From Cordilura impudica (taxonomy: Eukaryota; Arthropoda; Insecta; Diptera; Scathophagidae), in the NCBI GenBank assembly GCA_963682025.1, contig OY821519.1, positions 74,580,314-74,644,313 of the forward strand: DNA of 64,000 nt, written 5' to 3'. The position numbers were made by a program, and so were the translations under genes. A model generated the notes under the pieces. That model was not told the DNA's origin and did no database searches. It was given only the letters and a program-made list of their open reading frames with translations. Shown in pieces: positions 9,644 to 20,730 of this stretch. Every line of letters begins with the position of its first letter. Position 1 is the first letter of the stretch.

Positions 9644-10850
9644 CTAACTGAAACTCTTTGGTTGTTAAAACCTCGTGAATAGTTTCCTCGACTATTGCCA
9701 CGATAATTATTTTGGAAGGTAATATTGGGATTTCTATTGTTGCGATTATTTCCTGAATAAAAATTGCTGCCTCGAAAATTTCCTCGATTATTACCACGAT
9801 AACTGTTATTGTTACGGGAGCGTTGAAAACTGTTCCCTTGATTTGAATTAGTTTTGAAATTCCGATTATTAGTTCGAAAAGTAAGAACCTGATGTTCCTT
9901 TCTTTCCGTTGCCTGTTCAACCACTAGCTTCGCTACTACTTCTTTTGGATCTGAGAAAGCAGATGATGCAAGTATTGACTTCACCAAATCGGATCTTGCA
10001 TTCAAACGACACATGCCTACTGTTTGTTCAATTGCTATCTCATGTGCTTTAATTTTTGTCATTCCCTCAATTACTAATGAACGTTCTAATGCATCCGCAA
10101 GTTCTTCGGCTTGTTTCGAAAATTCTGCATAATTATTATTTTTGACGTTTAAAGCTGCTATCTTACCAGCAATGACCTTTGAGTTATCTGGTTTGATCCT
10201 ACTTTTCAGAGCTAGTTTTATGTCGTTTACTGTATTTATATTTTCTGGTAACGCTTCCCTAGCTTTTCCTTCGAGTTTCGATTTGATGAAACATATAAGA
10301 GTATCCATTAAATTATCTTCTGTGAGGTCCTCAAATTAATTTTGTCTAAAAAAGAGTCTAACGACAATGGATTCCCATTATAATTTTCTCTAATAATAGA
10401 TGCACACATACCAATGTATGATTTTTTTTGTTCAATTGTCGCCATTTCGGTTTCTGTGCTATGCTTCTGATCGATATTTTGTTCACTTTCTGATTCAGAG
10501 TATTCTGAATCGTTGTCACTATCCGTCAAAATGTTTCTATTAACAAGTTCAAATAAATCTATTTGTTCTGGAACCTTAATTTTGCAATTGAGTTTACCAA
10601 AACATCTAACCAACAGTTCTCTACAATGTTTTATTTTACACAAGATTGGTGTTTTTTCAACAGTCGATAAAAATTCAGAATTTATTGTTGTATATTCTAA
10701 AATTGAATTGTAATTTTCAATTAGTAGTTCAATATATTCATTAATTTTAGTCTTCTTGTTTGAAATTGGTCGATTTTGTAATATTCTTTTCTTTATACTA
10801 TAAAATTTAGAAATTAATCTATTAAATTGTTCATTGTTAAATTCACTCAT
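9583..10850 (-). pseudogene. gag: gag, interrupted by one frame change
   Basis: The capsid/nucleocapsid gene. Starts at ATG 10850-10848 (MSEFNNEQFN). The first frame ends at a TAA (10308-10310). Gag-like sequence is already present in the alternative phase just upstream of this stop (residues DLTEDNL), so the break is a single-phase shift at about 10338. The second part has the mdg1/412 gag feature SKLEGKAREALP and ends in an Asn/Arg/Gly-rich nucleocapsid (repeats of RGNF, RGNS, NRNN) in place of zinc knuckles, with stop at 9583-9585. The LTRs are identical, so the break is either very recent or a sequence/assembly error. I see no slippery heptamer at this point. Confidence 0.8.
9600..9640 (-). 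promoter_or_regulatory. probable -1 ribosomal frameshift signal gag-pol
   Basis: On the minus strand the heptamer TTTAAAC (9640-9634) is in the gag phase as T TTA AAC, the classic X XXY YYZ slippery form. Seven bases later a stem can form: CCCC-T-CAAC (9626-9618) pairs with GTTG-TT-GGGG (9610-9601) around a 7-base loop. The pol frame opens three codons' distance upstream of the site, as needed for a -1 slip to give Gag-Pol. Confidence 0.75.
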
Positions 10851-13096
10851 TTGTTATTATTTCTATTATTTCGAAATAGCTAAATTTTGGTATTTTCTAT
10901 TTAAAGGATTTTGTTTTGTATTTTTCTTTCATAGATAATTCCATTTTATTAATTTAAAATGTAAAATTATCCATTTAAAATAAGTTTTATAAAATTTCTT
11001 AGATTTAATGTAATTATGAATTTAGCATAAATGTGGTATAAATGTAAAGTAAGTAATTATATAAATATTGATGTAATGTAATTGTAAAAAAATTTTATTT
11101 TGTTAATAATGTAATTATTTAACAATGTAAGTATTTAGGTATGTAAGTATTTGTGTAAGTATAAATTTAATGTAATTTTAGGTGTAATGGTAAGTAGTTA
11201 AATATTAGTTTAATTATAAATTGAAATTGTTAAGTGTTTATATAGATATAAAAGCAATTTCATTTTATGTATAAGAGTATGTTTATATGTAAAAATTTAA
11301 GGTAAGTAGTATTTATTTAAGCATAATTGTAATTTTAATTTATAATTATGAAGTTAAATATTTTATTTGTATATAATTCAATTTTAATCAAAAAAAAAAG
11401 TATTTATTTATTTTATATAATTCAATTTTAATCAAAAAAGTATTTATTTGATTTTTAAAAGTAAATAGTAAGTATATATTTTAATTATATTTCAAATATT
11501 AAGGGTAAGAATTTATTAAATTATATATTTAAGAACAAGGGTTTTTCATAGTTACGTTCGGCCGCTGTGGTTGTGGTTGAGAACATCGCAAAAGCTGCAT
11601 TACAGATGATTTTGATGTAGTTATATATGTTAAAGTTGATTCGTTGTAGTTGTTGATCAAGTTGAGTTTTAAAGTCTTCTCTTTATTTTTGTTTGTAAAA
11701 GCTTTGCTATTTCTCTAGCTTAACTTTTATTTTTATTTTTTATGTAGATGTAGGAGTTGTGGTGTTTCTCTTTATTAATTTTGTAAAAGCTTTTGTGTGT
11801 CTCTTTATTAGCATGTTTTTTTTTTTTTGAAGTAAGAGTAGCGTTTCTCTTTATTTATATATTTATTTATATATATGTATGTTCTGTTTTATTTTGTTTC
11901 ACGTTTTTTGATAAAGATTTTGTATTCAAGTTTTTTTCCAATGTTCAAATTTTTCAAGGTTTTTATCCCGTTATTGTTTTACCGCTAATTTTCAAAGTTA
12001 TATCTGTATTGTTTTTTTTTTCAGATTTTGTGAGTTTTTGTAATTGCTTTTTTCCAGTTATATTTTCCACTGATTTATTTGAAATATTATATTATGTTTT
12101 TTCTTTGTTTTTTATTTACTTGCAAACTTGGGTTTTTTCAAAATAAGTCGATGTTTTTTTTTTTTTTTTTTGGGTTTGTTGGTTGGTTGGTTGTTACTAA
12201 ACACTCAAGAAAACCTTCACACTCACACACAAAGAAGCAAATTTATATTATTCTTCGTTTTGTTAAAACTTGAAAATATCTGCAGCTTATTTTCATATAA
12301 ATTTATGCACAATTTAATTTACGTTTTTTCAAAAATTTAGATTAAGATTGAAATGTTAAATCAATTGATTTTTTTTTTTATAAATTTCTATTTATTTTCC
12401 ACGGTGTTGTATTTCACTTGCCGTTTAATTTTGTTATGTGAGCAAAGCCGACAAACATTAGCGAAGAGCTCAGTTTTTGAAGTTTGTTTATTCCGTTAGA
12501 TTTTTTTTTTCTGCTTTACAAAATTTCGTTTGTCTATTTTTTTCATGTTAATTTTTTGTACAGTTTCGCCTTATTTTATTTTAACATTTTATTTTACCGT
12601 TATTATTTCTGCACAATTTTGCGTTATTTGTTTAGTAATGGATTTTTTTTTTATAGGTTTTGAGTGTTCTCCGTTTTTCTAGTTAAATTGTTTTTTATGT
12701 GTGGTTTTTTTTTTATTCTTAAACGCTTTTTCAAGTTATATTTTATGGTGAGTCAATAATTATGTTTGTGTTTTACACTTTGTTACATTTCTTTTAAAAT
12801 ATTTTTCCTATTTCTTGCATTTTCTAGAAGTTCGGTCTTATTTTATTTAACAAGTATTTTTTATTCCGATTTAAATTCTGTGTTCTTTGTTTCTGATTTT
12901 TCCAGTTTTGGTACAGTTTATTTTTCGTTGTTATTTGATAAATTTTTTCCATTTCTTTGCTAAATTTTGTAATTTCCATTTTTTACCGTATTTTATACGT
13001 ATCAGTTATTCACTTAATTTCTTTTTCGTTTAATTGTTAATATATTTTGAACACTTTATTTAAAAAGAACCACTGTATTTAAAATAACACTCAACG
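10851..13096 (-). other. long untranslated leader of the LTR element
   Basis: About 2.2 kb between primer site and gag. On the minus strand it is A-rich, with short low-complexity frames that I reject as genes. A long leader is usual in this lineage and would hold the packaging signal; I cannot locate one. Confidence 0.6.
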
Positions 13097-13111
13097 CTGT
13101 CACGGTCGCCA
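13097..13111 (-). promoter_or_regulatory. tRNA primer-binding site
   Basis: TGGCGACCGTGACAG on the minus strand, one base inside the 5' LTR. It starts with TGG, the complement of a tRNA CCA end. I recall this sequence from tRNA-Arg-primed fly elements. Confidence 0.8.
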
Positions 13112-13112
13112 T

Positions 13113-13294
13113 ATAAAAGTACATCTTCTTTTATTAATGAAACAACTTATCTCTTTTGTGTATTTTTCAAGACTGACCCAGTCATACTTTATTTACATTC
13201 TTATATTACTTAAATACTACTTATACTATCTATTAATATTTTATACAACTCTTAAGTTTAGTATTCTGGGTTGCATATATAGGGATGCACTACA
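13113..13294 (-). repeat. 5' LTR
   Basis: 182 bp, no difference seen from 5471-5652. Carries the TATA-like and AATAAA signals described there. Confidence 0.95.
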
Positions 13295-13661
13295 ATATTC
13301 TAACAAGTAAAATTGAAACTCAATTCCTCTTTAATTCGGTTAATATGACCAAAACAAATTATTCATCAATTCGAGTAAAACAACTGGTCCTCTCATTATT
13401 TCGGAGTAACGGAATTTTTCATTGCTTCAGTTTAGACAGCAGAATTTTTTTGGATACAACAACCGATTTTGTTTATAATTCGGCTACGGCCTCAGAATTC
13501 AGAATTTACTGTCCTATTGCTGTAATCCTTTTTATATGCAATCCGTTGACACAACCGAATTTACTTATAATTCTAATTTACTTATAATTCGGTTGTGACA
13601 CACTAGAACTCAAATTCCTACTCAAGCTTCAAAAATTAATTAATTTTAAATTTTAAAGCAT
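13295..13661. other. spacer between LTR element and piggyBac end
   Basis: No gene seen. Contains a small tandem TTTACTTATAATTC (about 13560-13586). It is the other flank of the target into which the LTR element at 5471-13294 inserted. Confidence 0.4.
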
Positions 13662-13680
13662 TTAACATATTCACGGCCAA

Positions 13681-13740
13681 CTACGAGTTATCTCGTAGTA
13701 GCAAACTGTACTCAACAGCCAACTACGAGATAACTCGTAG
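13681..13740. repeat. left subterminal palindrome pair of piggyBac
   Basis: Two perfect 18-bp palindrome units: CTACGAG-TTAT-CTCGTAG (13681-13698) and CTACGAG-ATAA-CTCGTAG (13723-13740). The four-base centres are reverse complements of each other. They lie 15 bp inside the terminal repeat and have counterparts at the other end. Confidence 0.85.
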
Positions 13741-13744
13741 CAAG

Positions 13745-13815
13745 TGTAGTTGTAATAATTAATATTTATTAAAACAATTTAATCTTTATTGATTGAAAAT
13801 ATAAACCATAATGAA
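13745..13815 (-). repeat. 3' LTR, outer part
   Basis: Matches 20750-20820 from TGTAGTTGTAATAATTAAT to the ATAATG(C)AAAT motif, where it breaks. Confidence 0.85.
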
Positions 13816-13919
13816 AATATATATATTTATTTTCATAAATTTTATTTTATTTTTTAGTTCAACAAAAATTTTGTTCAACAAATTTTTTTTTCTCTCAAAT
13901 TTTTTTTTTATTATTATTA

Positions 13920-14243
13920 CTAGCAGAGCCCAGCCGTTGAAATTTGAGTGCAAATTCTAGGAAATTTTACTTTTTCATTTAATAAATAATTTTTGTTAGA
14001 ACCTAAAGGTATGATTATCAATTTTACCCAATTCACAATTCAACACAGGGCTTTTGATATTTATAATAAACATTTATAATAAACACAAACAAAAAAAAAT
14101 GTTCCAGACGATGCAAATCTGTAAATCCGGTGGACAGCTAAAAATAAATACCTTTCAAATGAGGTATGTTTGGTCGAAATCAGTTATTAACTACAGTTTT
14201 TATATCTGTCACAAGAAATCGCCTTGCCCATTAATATTATAGA
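13920..14243 (-). mobile_element. short non-autonomous Helitron (family B)
   Basis: On the minus strand it starts A|TCTATAATATTAAT and ends with a decayed hairpin then CTAG|T, the TC...CTAG termini and A|T target expected of Helitrons. Same family as 26333-27565, 33050-33302 and 47358-47701. No coding capacity. Confidence 0.75.
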
Positions 14244-14411
14244 TTTTTATTATTATTATTATTATTATTATTTTTTTTTTTTTTTTGTAAAACAAAACTT
14301 AATTTTTTAAAGTTATTTTCCTTAGTTTGTAATTTAAATTGAGCATTCCGTAGCTTTTGAAACGTTATAATTCACACAAGCTAAAATTGTTAGCAGGTTA
14401 AGATAACAAAA

Positions 14412-14780
14412 TCATGCACATGCTTTTCTAGAGACGACATTTAAGTACTTCTCTTCTTTGTCGTAACTCACAAGATAATCATCATCATGATTTATAAAAT
14501 ACTCATTCCACAACCAGTCACCACAATAACGTTCAAATTGAAATTCACATTCTAACACCAAATCGATAAGATTGCGATATCTGCGAGAGGGACGACATCT
14601 GCGCCAGGCCGATAAACTACAATCTTCTTCTTCTTTAGCAGCCTGCCGAGGCAAGTGACAAAATTTGGACGTTTGCGACGGTACTTTATGTACTTGTATA
14701 ACCCGCATATTTGCATTGGCATATTGTATGGAATTATGCTGAATAGCAACAATTTGTTCTAATTTGCGAAAGAAATCTAT
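14412..14780 (-). pseudogene. small unplaced protein A, start codon apparently lost
   Basis: A 122-codon open frame whose end (YCGDWLWNEYFINHDDDYLVS) resembles the frame at 15899-16147 (YIEDWLMDEYIDDHENAYLVS). N-terminal parts also align (KIDFFRKLEQ against KMLFFKRYLEK). At the position of B's ATG this copy has ATA (14778-14780), and the first in-frame ATG is some 70 bases further on. A TATA-like CATATAAAT lies upstream (about 14833). I do not recognise the family; the protein is soluble-looking, with a basic centre (RRCRPSRRYR) and acidic end. Probably a pseudogene of a duplicated small gene, unless a non-ATG or downstream start is used. No intron sites evident. Confidence 0.5.
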
Positions 14781-15007
14781 TTTGGAGGAAAATTCTATAA
14801 ATCCACTGTGTGCGTGATCGAAACAATTAAATTTATATGATGGATAGCAAGAACACACAACAACAAAACAACAACGAGCGTTTGAAAAGATAAATTTAAA
14901 CTAAATGATATCGAAGAAGACAATGAATGTCAAACAAATTGATTTTAAATACTTGCAATTAAATTGTTTTAAATTGTGCCAAAAAAAAAATTAAATTAAA
15001 AAAAAAC

Positions 15008-15800
15008 CAGTAAGAAAATTATAGTCGGTCTATACCGACTATACGATACCCTATACCATGCGTTTAGAAACCCGATCTCTTAGGCCCAACTAACTGGACA
15101 TTGAAAATAAGCAAAAACCAAATTTGAGTGGGATTTTTATTAATTTTTTTGGCTGCAGATATGAAAAAGTTAATATCGGATGCTATATCTATAAAGGGAC
15201 TAGGTCCAAAAATGGACCGATCCTGATCATGTTTGGTAAAGTCTCTTGTATTTTGCAAAAATTTGTACAAACAAAATTTGAGAAGAATCAGTGAATTTTT
15301 TTGTTTTTTAATAGATTTAAGTGAAGATCGGGAAGCAGCTCTATATGGGATCAAAGGGATCATTTTTGGACTACTCATTAGTGGATGTAATGAACGCATA
15401 CAAACCCAATTTGAGTAAGATCTATATGACAATTTGGATCTTATGGCAATTTATGTCGATTTCATATGGGTAATTTGTATGGGGGCTAGGTCTGAACATG
15501 GACCGATTCTCACCAATTTCAATAGCGTTCATTCCATGGCCGATAAAAGCTTATATACCAAATTTCATCAAAATATATTCATATTTGCGACCTGCAGTTT
15601 GATTACAAGCTTTACATGGACACACAGACGGACGGACGGACGGACGGACGGACGGACGGACGGACATTGTTAAATCAACTCAGAAAGTGATTCTGATTCG
15701 ATCGGTATAATTAAAGATGGGTCTAGGTCAAATATTTTTGGTTGTTACAAACGGCAGCACAAAGTCATTATACCCAAACCACATAGTGGTATAGGGTATA
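15008..15800 (+). mobile_element. mini-me/DINE-like element, full copy
   Basis: Full-length copy with 5' palindrome, TACCCTATACCA subterminal motif, a long GACG tract (about nine units, 15627-15664) and the 3' hairpin ending GGGTATA. It separates the two related small frames A and B. Confidence 0.85.
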
Positions 15801-15898
15801 ATGAGATAAAAAGAGAGTAAACGCCTTCAATTATTAAGGAACCAAACTTTTTTGAAAAAGTCTCCATTATTTACTAACGGCATGCTCTTTAATTTGAT

Positions 15899-16147
15899 TT
15901 AAACGTTTGTTATAGGATTTGAACTTACTAAATAAGCATTTTCATGATCATCTATATACTCATCCATTAACCAATCTTCTATATATTGTTTAAAAAGCAC
16001 TGATGTTCTGTAGACCAAATCATCCATATAATCGAGCTTTTTGGGAGCCGGTATTTCACGCATCTTATAGTAACACGGCACTTGAGCATTTTCGAAATTC
16101 TCGAAGTTTTGTTGTTGTTTTTCCAAATAACGTTTAAAAAATAACAT
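15899..16147 (-). CDS. small unplaced protein B
   Basis: 82 codons from ATG (16147-16145) to the stop at 15899-15901. Residues 1-30 are rich in Phe, Lys, Gln and Asn (KRYLEKQQQNFENFENAQ); the C-terminal half has the motif DWLMDEYIDDHENAYLVS shared with frame A. Intronless. On the minus strand a TATATATAAAAAA box lies at about 16233-16246, about 85-100 bases before the ATG, giving a gene-like 5' region. No signal peptide or membrane segment seen, and I do not recognise the family. The conserved end in two diverged copies argues for a real protein family, either host-derived or cargo of a mobile element. Whether it is expressed cannot be judged here. Confidence 0.5.
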   Translation of the reverse strand: MLFFKRYLEKQQQNFENFENAQVPCYYKMREIPAPKKLDYMDDLVYRTSVLFKQYIEDWLMDEYIDDHENAYLVSSNPITNV

Positions 16148-16292
16148 TTTTTCTATTTCATTTCTTTGCAAAATTTAAAATTGTAATGCGTGCGATCTCT
16201 GTGTTGTTAAAAATCGACTAAATTGTTATTTTTTTTATATATATAGAATAGGGCAAAAGTTCTATTAATCATGAATTTTTGTGTTCTTTTTG

Positions 16293-16366
16293 ATAATGCA
16301 AATCCAATAAAATCAAAGGTAACTTAAAAATGGTAATAGTAAAGTATAAAATATTAGGTGCCTACA
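16293..16366 (-). repeat. 3' LTR, inner part
   Basis: Matches the end of the intact LTR (AATAAAATCAAAGG ... GGTGCCTACA). Directly inside on the minus strand is a purine run AAGGGGGAATAT (16367-16378), the probable polypurine tract. Confidence 0.85.
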
Positions 16367-16747
16367 ATATTCCCCCTTCGAAAAAGATAAATATCTAACA
16401 AATTAAGAGTAACACGTTTTTGGTTTAAGTTTTACATTATTTTTAATCTTAATATTAGTTGTTATATATTCTGTGATAGCGGGTTTAATTCTATCAATAG
16501 GTACCGTTATAATTTCATTTTCTTTTTCTATTATAAACTATTTTTTGTCTTTATATACTACTTTGTAAGGTCCCTCATATGGTGGGTGCAACGATCTCTT
16601 ATTCACTACACGCAAAAATACAAATTTACAACATTTCAAATCTCTTGGAACATGTAGCCCTGATTCAGAATCTCTATGATGTGACGTGTTTGATCTAACA
16701 TTTTTAAAATGATCTTTAAGTTTAAATAAAACATCTAAAACGTCGAA

Positions 16748-19345
16748 TTAATTTAGTGAAACAACGATTTCTCCTGGTAAGCGTAAATTTTGCCCATAGA
16801 TCATCTCAGAAGGAGTAGCTTTTAAATCTTCCTTATAGATCGAACGTAACCCAAGTAAAGCGATTGGAATTTCATCATACCACCTTGAAGAATCAGCTTT
16901 AGCCATTAATGTAGCTTTAAGTTGTCTATGAAATCTTTCAATTATACCATTCGCTTGCGGGTGATAGGGAGAAGTGGTTATCTTGTGACTTCCTAAAAAT
17001 TTTGTTAATTCCGAAAATATTTGTGACATAAATTGTAGTAATATCTAATGGTACACCGAACCAAGATATATAATTTCTCACAAAAGTGTCTACTACAGTG
17101 GAAGCCGTGATATCTTTAAGTGGATATATTTCAGGCCAGCGAGTAAAACGATCAATAATTGTAAGTAAATATTTAAAACCATGCGAAGTAGGAAGGGGAC
17201 CAACAATATATAAATGAGTGTGTTCAAAACGACCACTAGGTATTGGAATTTTAACAACAGGAGATTTGGTATGTTTGTATAAACCTTGGACTGTTGGCAT
17301 TTCAAACATTCTTTTGACCATTCATTTATCTGGCTATTCATCTTTGGCCAGAAATATTTCCGCGATATTAAATATTTAGTCGATCGAGTGCCGGGATGAG
17401 ATATACCATGTAATTTCTTAAAAACTAGTTTTCGAAGAGAAGAAGGAACATATGGTCGGGGATTATCAAGTGACATTTCGTACCACAGTTCTCAATTTAT
17501 AAATGAAACTTTAATTAATTCAAGATTATAAGATTTGTTGGGATTTTTAATTAAATCTTTAATCTCAGAGTCATTTTCCTGCTCTTGGCATTATATGTCT
17601 ATATCTAAGTCGGTATTTTCAATTACAGCAACATCAAATGGCCTAGATAAACTATCTGCAACAACATTTGATTCCCCGCGAATATATTGAATATCTGTAG
17701 TAAACTGAGAAGTATATTCAAAATGCCTAGTTTGTCTTGGACTTCTCTCTGTCTTGGAATTCATAACGGAAGTCAAATTTTTATGATCCGTGTAAATTGT
17801 AAATGAGCGGCCTTCTAAAAAGTATCGATAATGTTTAACATTCAAATAAATGGCAAGTAATTCCCTATCAAATGAACTATATTTTGTTTCTGACGGAGTT
17901 AGTTTCTTTGAGAAAAATGCTAAAGGCTCATTTTCATTCCTGTAAGTTTGGTGTAAGACACCACCAACAGCGATATTTGAAGCGTCAACAGATAAAGTTA
18001 AGTGTGCATCACTATTAAAATGGTTTAATAGAACAAGAGATGCGAAACTTTTCTTTACATCTTCAAATGCAGTTATGGTTTCTTCGTTCCACTCTAAATT
18101 TTTAAGTTTTCTCTTTATAGTTTTATTATTTAACGCATGTAAAATTGAAGTTTGAAGTTGCAGGTCGTTCAAAATTTTTAATAGCTGATACTTTTTTATC
18201 TGAAGGTTGGATACCATGCTCTGAAATATTGTGACTAAGAAAATCTATATTACGTACGCCAAAAATACATTTACCAGGCTTAATGTTTAAACCATAGTCA
18301 ACTAGACGCTGAAAAACTTTCTTTAAATGATCCAAATGTTGATCTTTGGTCTCACTAGCTATTAGAACATCATCAATGTAAGTAAAAACAAAGTCTAACG
18401 CACTGAAAACTTCGTTAATAAAACGTTGAAATGTTTGTGCAGAATTTGTTAAACCAAATGGCATACGCTGAAATTCAAACATTCCAAAAGGTGTAGTTAT
18501 TGCATTTTTATAAATATCTTCGCTAGCCATAGGAATTTGATGATAAGCCCGAATAAAATCTAACTTTGAAAATATCTTCTTACCCCGCATGTTCATATTC
18601 AAGTCTGGAACTGTCACCGCATTAAGACGTCTGAAATCTCCACAAGGACGTCAATCGTTTGGACCCTTTTTTGGAACAAGATGCAAAGCAGAAGCCACGC
18701 TTGAATTTAACAGTCTACAAATTCCAGATCTAACCAAAAAATCAAATTCTGTCTTAGCTACTTTATGTTTGATCGGATCTAACCTCCTAGGTTTTGTAAA
18801 TGGAAGAGTATCTTCAGTAATAACTTTATGCACAGTAGAATGTTTAACTGGTTTGGAATAATCAGGTTCAGATATTAACGAAGGAAACTCTTTTAATAAC
18901 TGAGTAAATATATTGTGAATAGAAAATATTTTGGGTAATGAAACATTACAACTGTAAGAAACTGTATTTACTGATAAATTGGTTAATGAATCTAATAAAC
19001 ATTTTCGTTTGATATCTACTAATAGTCCGTATTTATTTAAAAAATCAGCTCCGATAATGGGTCTAGAAATATTTGCAATCAGAAATATAAATGGAAATTC
19101 CCGACGTAAACCTAAATCAATATTAAGTAATTTTTAACCAAATGTAGAAATATCTGAACCATTAGCCGCTGTTAAAACAATAACAGAAACTCTATTATTA
19201 CCTTTGAATTTAGACGAAGGTAAAACAGAAACTTCGGCTCCACTATCTATTAAGATATTTAATTTATTATTTTTATCATAAATGAAAAGGCGACGAGATA
19301 TTAAATTTATATCACCATCGTTTGTCGCATCAACAATGGGATTTT
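16748..19345 (-). pseudogene. pol: CsRn1-type pol, multiply broken
   Basis: Pol relic. Protease reads LIDSGAEVSVLPS near 19230, then a TAA at 19134-19136 inside the domain. RT begins at 18833 with VPKKGPND; a Trp codon has become TGA just before [11 protein letters not shown] (about 18646). Then [12 protein letters not shown] and YIDDVLIA. A frameshift plus deletion near 18180-18220 removes the RT-RNase H connection. RNase H (LSVDASN ... YTDHKNL) is at 17591-18150. Integrase zinc finger (KLHGISHP ... CLKCQQ) and core follow in three overlapping frames to 16748. In the core the first Asp reads Tyr (LYIVGPLP) and the second Asp motif is lost (ITTIYVTN); only the Glu (GIIERFH) remains. The fragment cannot be active. 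Confidence 0.88.
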
Positions 19346-20251
19346 TTAGTCTGACGAATTCTGAGATTCTGAAAATGGACAGGGTTGTTCACACTTAATA
19401 GCTTTATTTCCATATCTGTAATGAAATCTACACAACCAATTTCTACTAGGTGAACGAAAACGTGATCCAGAATTGTTCCTACTATTTCCTCTAAAAGATG
19501 AGCGGGGTTGATGATCTCTTAATTCACTCTTAATAGAACTAACTTCAATCGATAGTTTATTTATATTCTCACATAAAGATTTCATTAAGGTTTCAATAAT
19601 TTTTTCAATATTAGAAATGGAGCCTTCTTTAATACTTGTAATTTCATTGTTAAACATAACCTCCCATACTCTATCTGCTAACTGTATCATTTCATTAATA
19701 TCAGTATGTTTTGAACCTGCTATCACTATATTCAGACTTTTGGGTAACTTTCTTAGCCACAATTTCTTTAAAATATCTGGTCCGAAACTAGTTCCAGCTA
19801 GAAGAGATAAAGAACGATAAAAATCGGAGGGTTTTCTATCACCCATTACGCTATCAGACAATATTTTTTCTAATCGGGATGTTTCACTTAGAGAATGGCG
19901 TTCCACTAATGCTTTCTTTAAATTATTGTAAAGATCAGTGATTGGAGGATTCTGAATAAGATCAAGAACGGTTATAATAACCTCTTGAGGAAGAGCTGTT
20001 ATAATGTATTCATATTTAGTTCGGTCCAAAGAGATTCCTTTAGTAGTGAATTGTACCTCTGCGTGGATGAACCACGCCTCTGGACAATTAGTCCGAAATT
20101 GAGGAAGTTTTACAGAAGCAGCATGAATCTCAAAATCAAACTGCGGTAATCTATTGACAGAGTCCAAACTATATTGTGATGGATGTGTATTCTGTGAAGA
20201 ATTGTTTTCAGATTGAGAAACATTACGTGTAAGTGAACGTATTAACGACAT
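19346..20251 (-). CDS. gag: CsRn1-type gag
   Basis: 301 codons from ATG 20251-20249, open to its end. Residues 46-80 hold the characteristic KLPQF..NCPEAWF.HAEVQF, followed by ALPQEV, ...ERHSLSETSRL, GDRKPSDF and LWLRKLP. The C-terminal finger CRFHYRYGNKAIKCEQPC has the C-x3-H-x9-C-x3-C spacing that marks this clade. Pol continues in the -1 phase across the end (DSGA protease). The frame is intact although pol is dead, perhaps because the element is not very old. Confidence 0.85.
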   Translation of the reverse strand: MSLIRSLTRNVSQSENNSSQNTHPSQYSLDSVNRLPQFDFEIHAASVKLPQFRTNCPEAWFIHAEVQFTTKGISLDRTKYEYIITALPQEVIITVLDLIQNPPITDLYNNLKKALVERHSLSETSRLEKILSDSVMGDRKPSDFYRSLSLLAGTSFGPDILKKLWLRKLPKSLNIVIAGSKHTDINEMIQLADRVWEVMFNNEITSIKEGSISNIEKIIETLMKSLCENINKLSIEVSSIKSELRDHQPRSSFRGNSRNNSGSRFRSPSRNWLCRFHYRYGNKAIKCEQPCPFSESQNSSD

Positions 20252-20730
20252 TTTCGAAGAAGAAATTTACAAAAAAATGTTAACTTAACGTAAAATTATT
20301 AATAATTAAAATTGTCGAAATTCAGAGTAAAAATTACCAATGAAAATAAACAGACACCAATTACAGAACAAATTGTATAAATACCAATAATTTATTTTGC
20401 CATTCGCCGGTAGCTCGAATATTAAACTTGACGTAATGAGAGACTTATTTATTATAGAAACTCTTCCGTATAATTCTTGAAAAATCAATCATTTATTTTG
20501 CCATCCGCTGGTGGCTTGAATATTAAACTTGACGTGACGAGAGATTTATTTATTATTGAAACTTTTCCGTAAAATTCTTGAAAAATCTTGATGATATCTT
20601 GATTATCTTATCTTGACTTCTTGATTATCTCGGTTATATTTATTTATTTGAATAAAATCTTGAATCTTGAATTATGGTTCTTGTATATCATTTGATTTAA
20701 CAATATTTATAAAGTTTAGCTTTTTGAGCT

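Larger units (their letters stand above)
5471..13294 (-). mobile_element. mdg1/412-type LTR retrotransposon, complete
   Basis: A 7.8-kb Ty3/gypsy-group element on the minus strand, bounded by two LTRs that are identical over 182 bp. In element order: 5' LTR (13113-13294), primer-binding site one base inside it, a leader of about 2.2 kb, gag (10850 to 9583), pol (9643 to 5948), polypurine tract, 3' LTR (5471-5652). No env-like frame lies between pol and the 3' LTR. Identical LTRs imply recent insertion. LTRs begin TGTAGT, and the primer site TGGCGACCGTGACAG is of the type I associate with the tRNA-Arg-primed mdg1/412 lineage. A short AATA on each flank (5470-5473; 13294-13297) could be the target duplication but overlaps the LTR ends, so it is ambiguous. 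Confidence 0.92.
13816..16292. other. 2.5-kb insertion splitting the 3' LTR
   Basis: Foreign DNA between the two parts of the LTR. ATAATGAAAAT ends the left part and ATAATGCAAAT stands at the right junction, as an imperfect 11-bp duplication; about 33 bp of LTR are missing after it. It contains a Helitron (13920-14243), two related small frames (14412-14780 and 15899-16147, both minus) and a mini-me-like copy (15008-15800). I cannot tell what moved it there. Confidence 0.7.

Noticed and set aside
10300..10345. Second programmed frameshift inside gag
   Set aside because: No slippery heptamer in phase and no strong downstream stem; a simple one-base lesion explains the break.
11793..12963. Phe-rich plus-strand frames in the LTR element leader
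   Set aside because: They lie antisense to the element in T-rich DNA; the hydrophobic residues are an artefact of composition.
14748..14858. Longer version of protein A starting at GTG 14858
   Set aside because: GTG starts are not expected in a fly gene; homology with protein B begins near the ATA at 14778-14780.
15434..15673. Recurrent open frame (MDLMAIYVDF...) found in many mini-me-like copies
   Set aside because: It recurs because the DNA repeats. Copies carry stops and shifts, it runs into the GACG microsatellite, and no protein motif is present.
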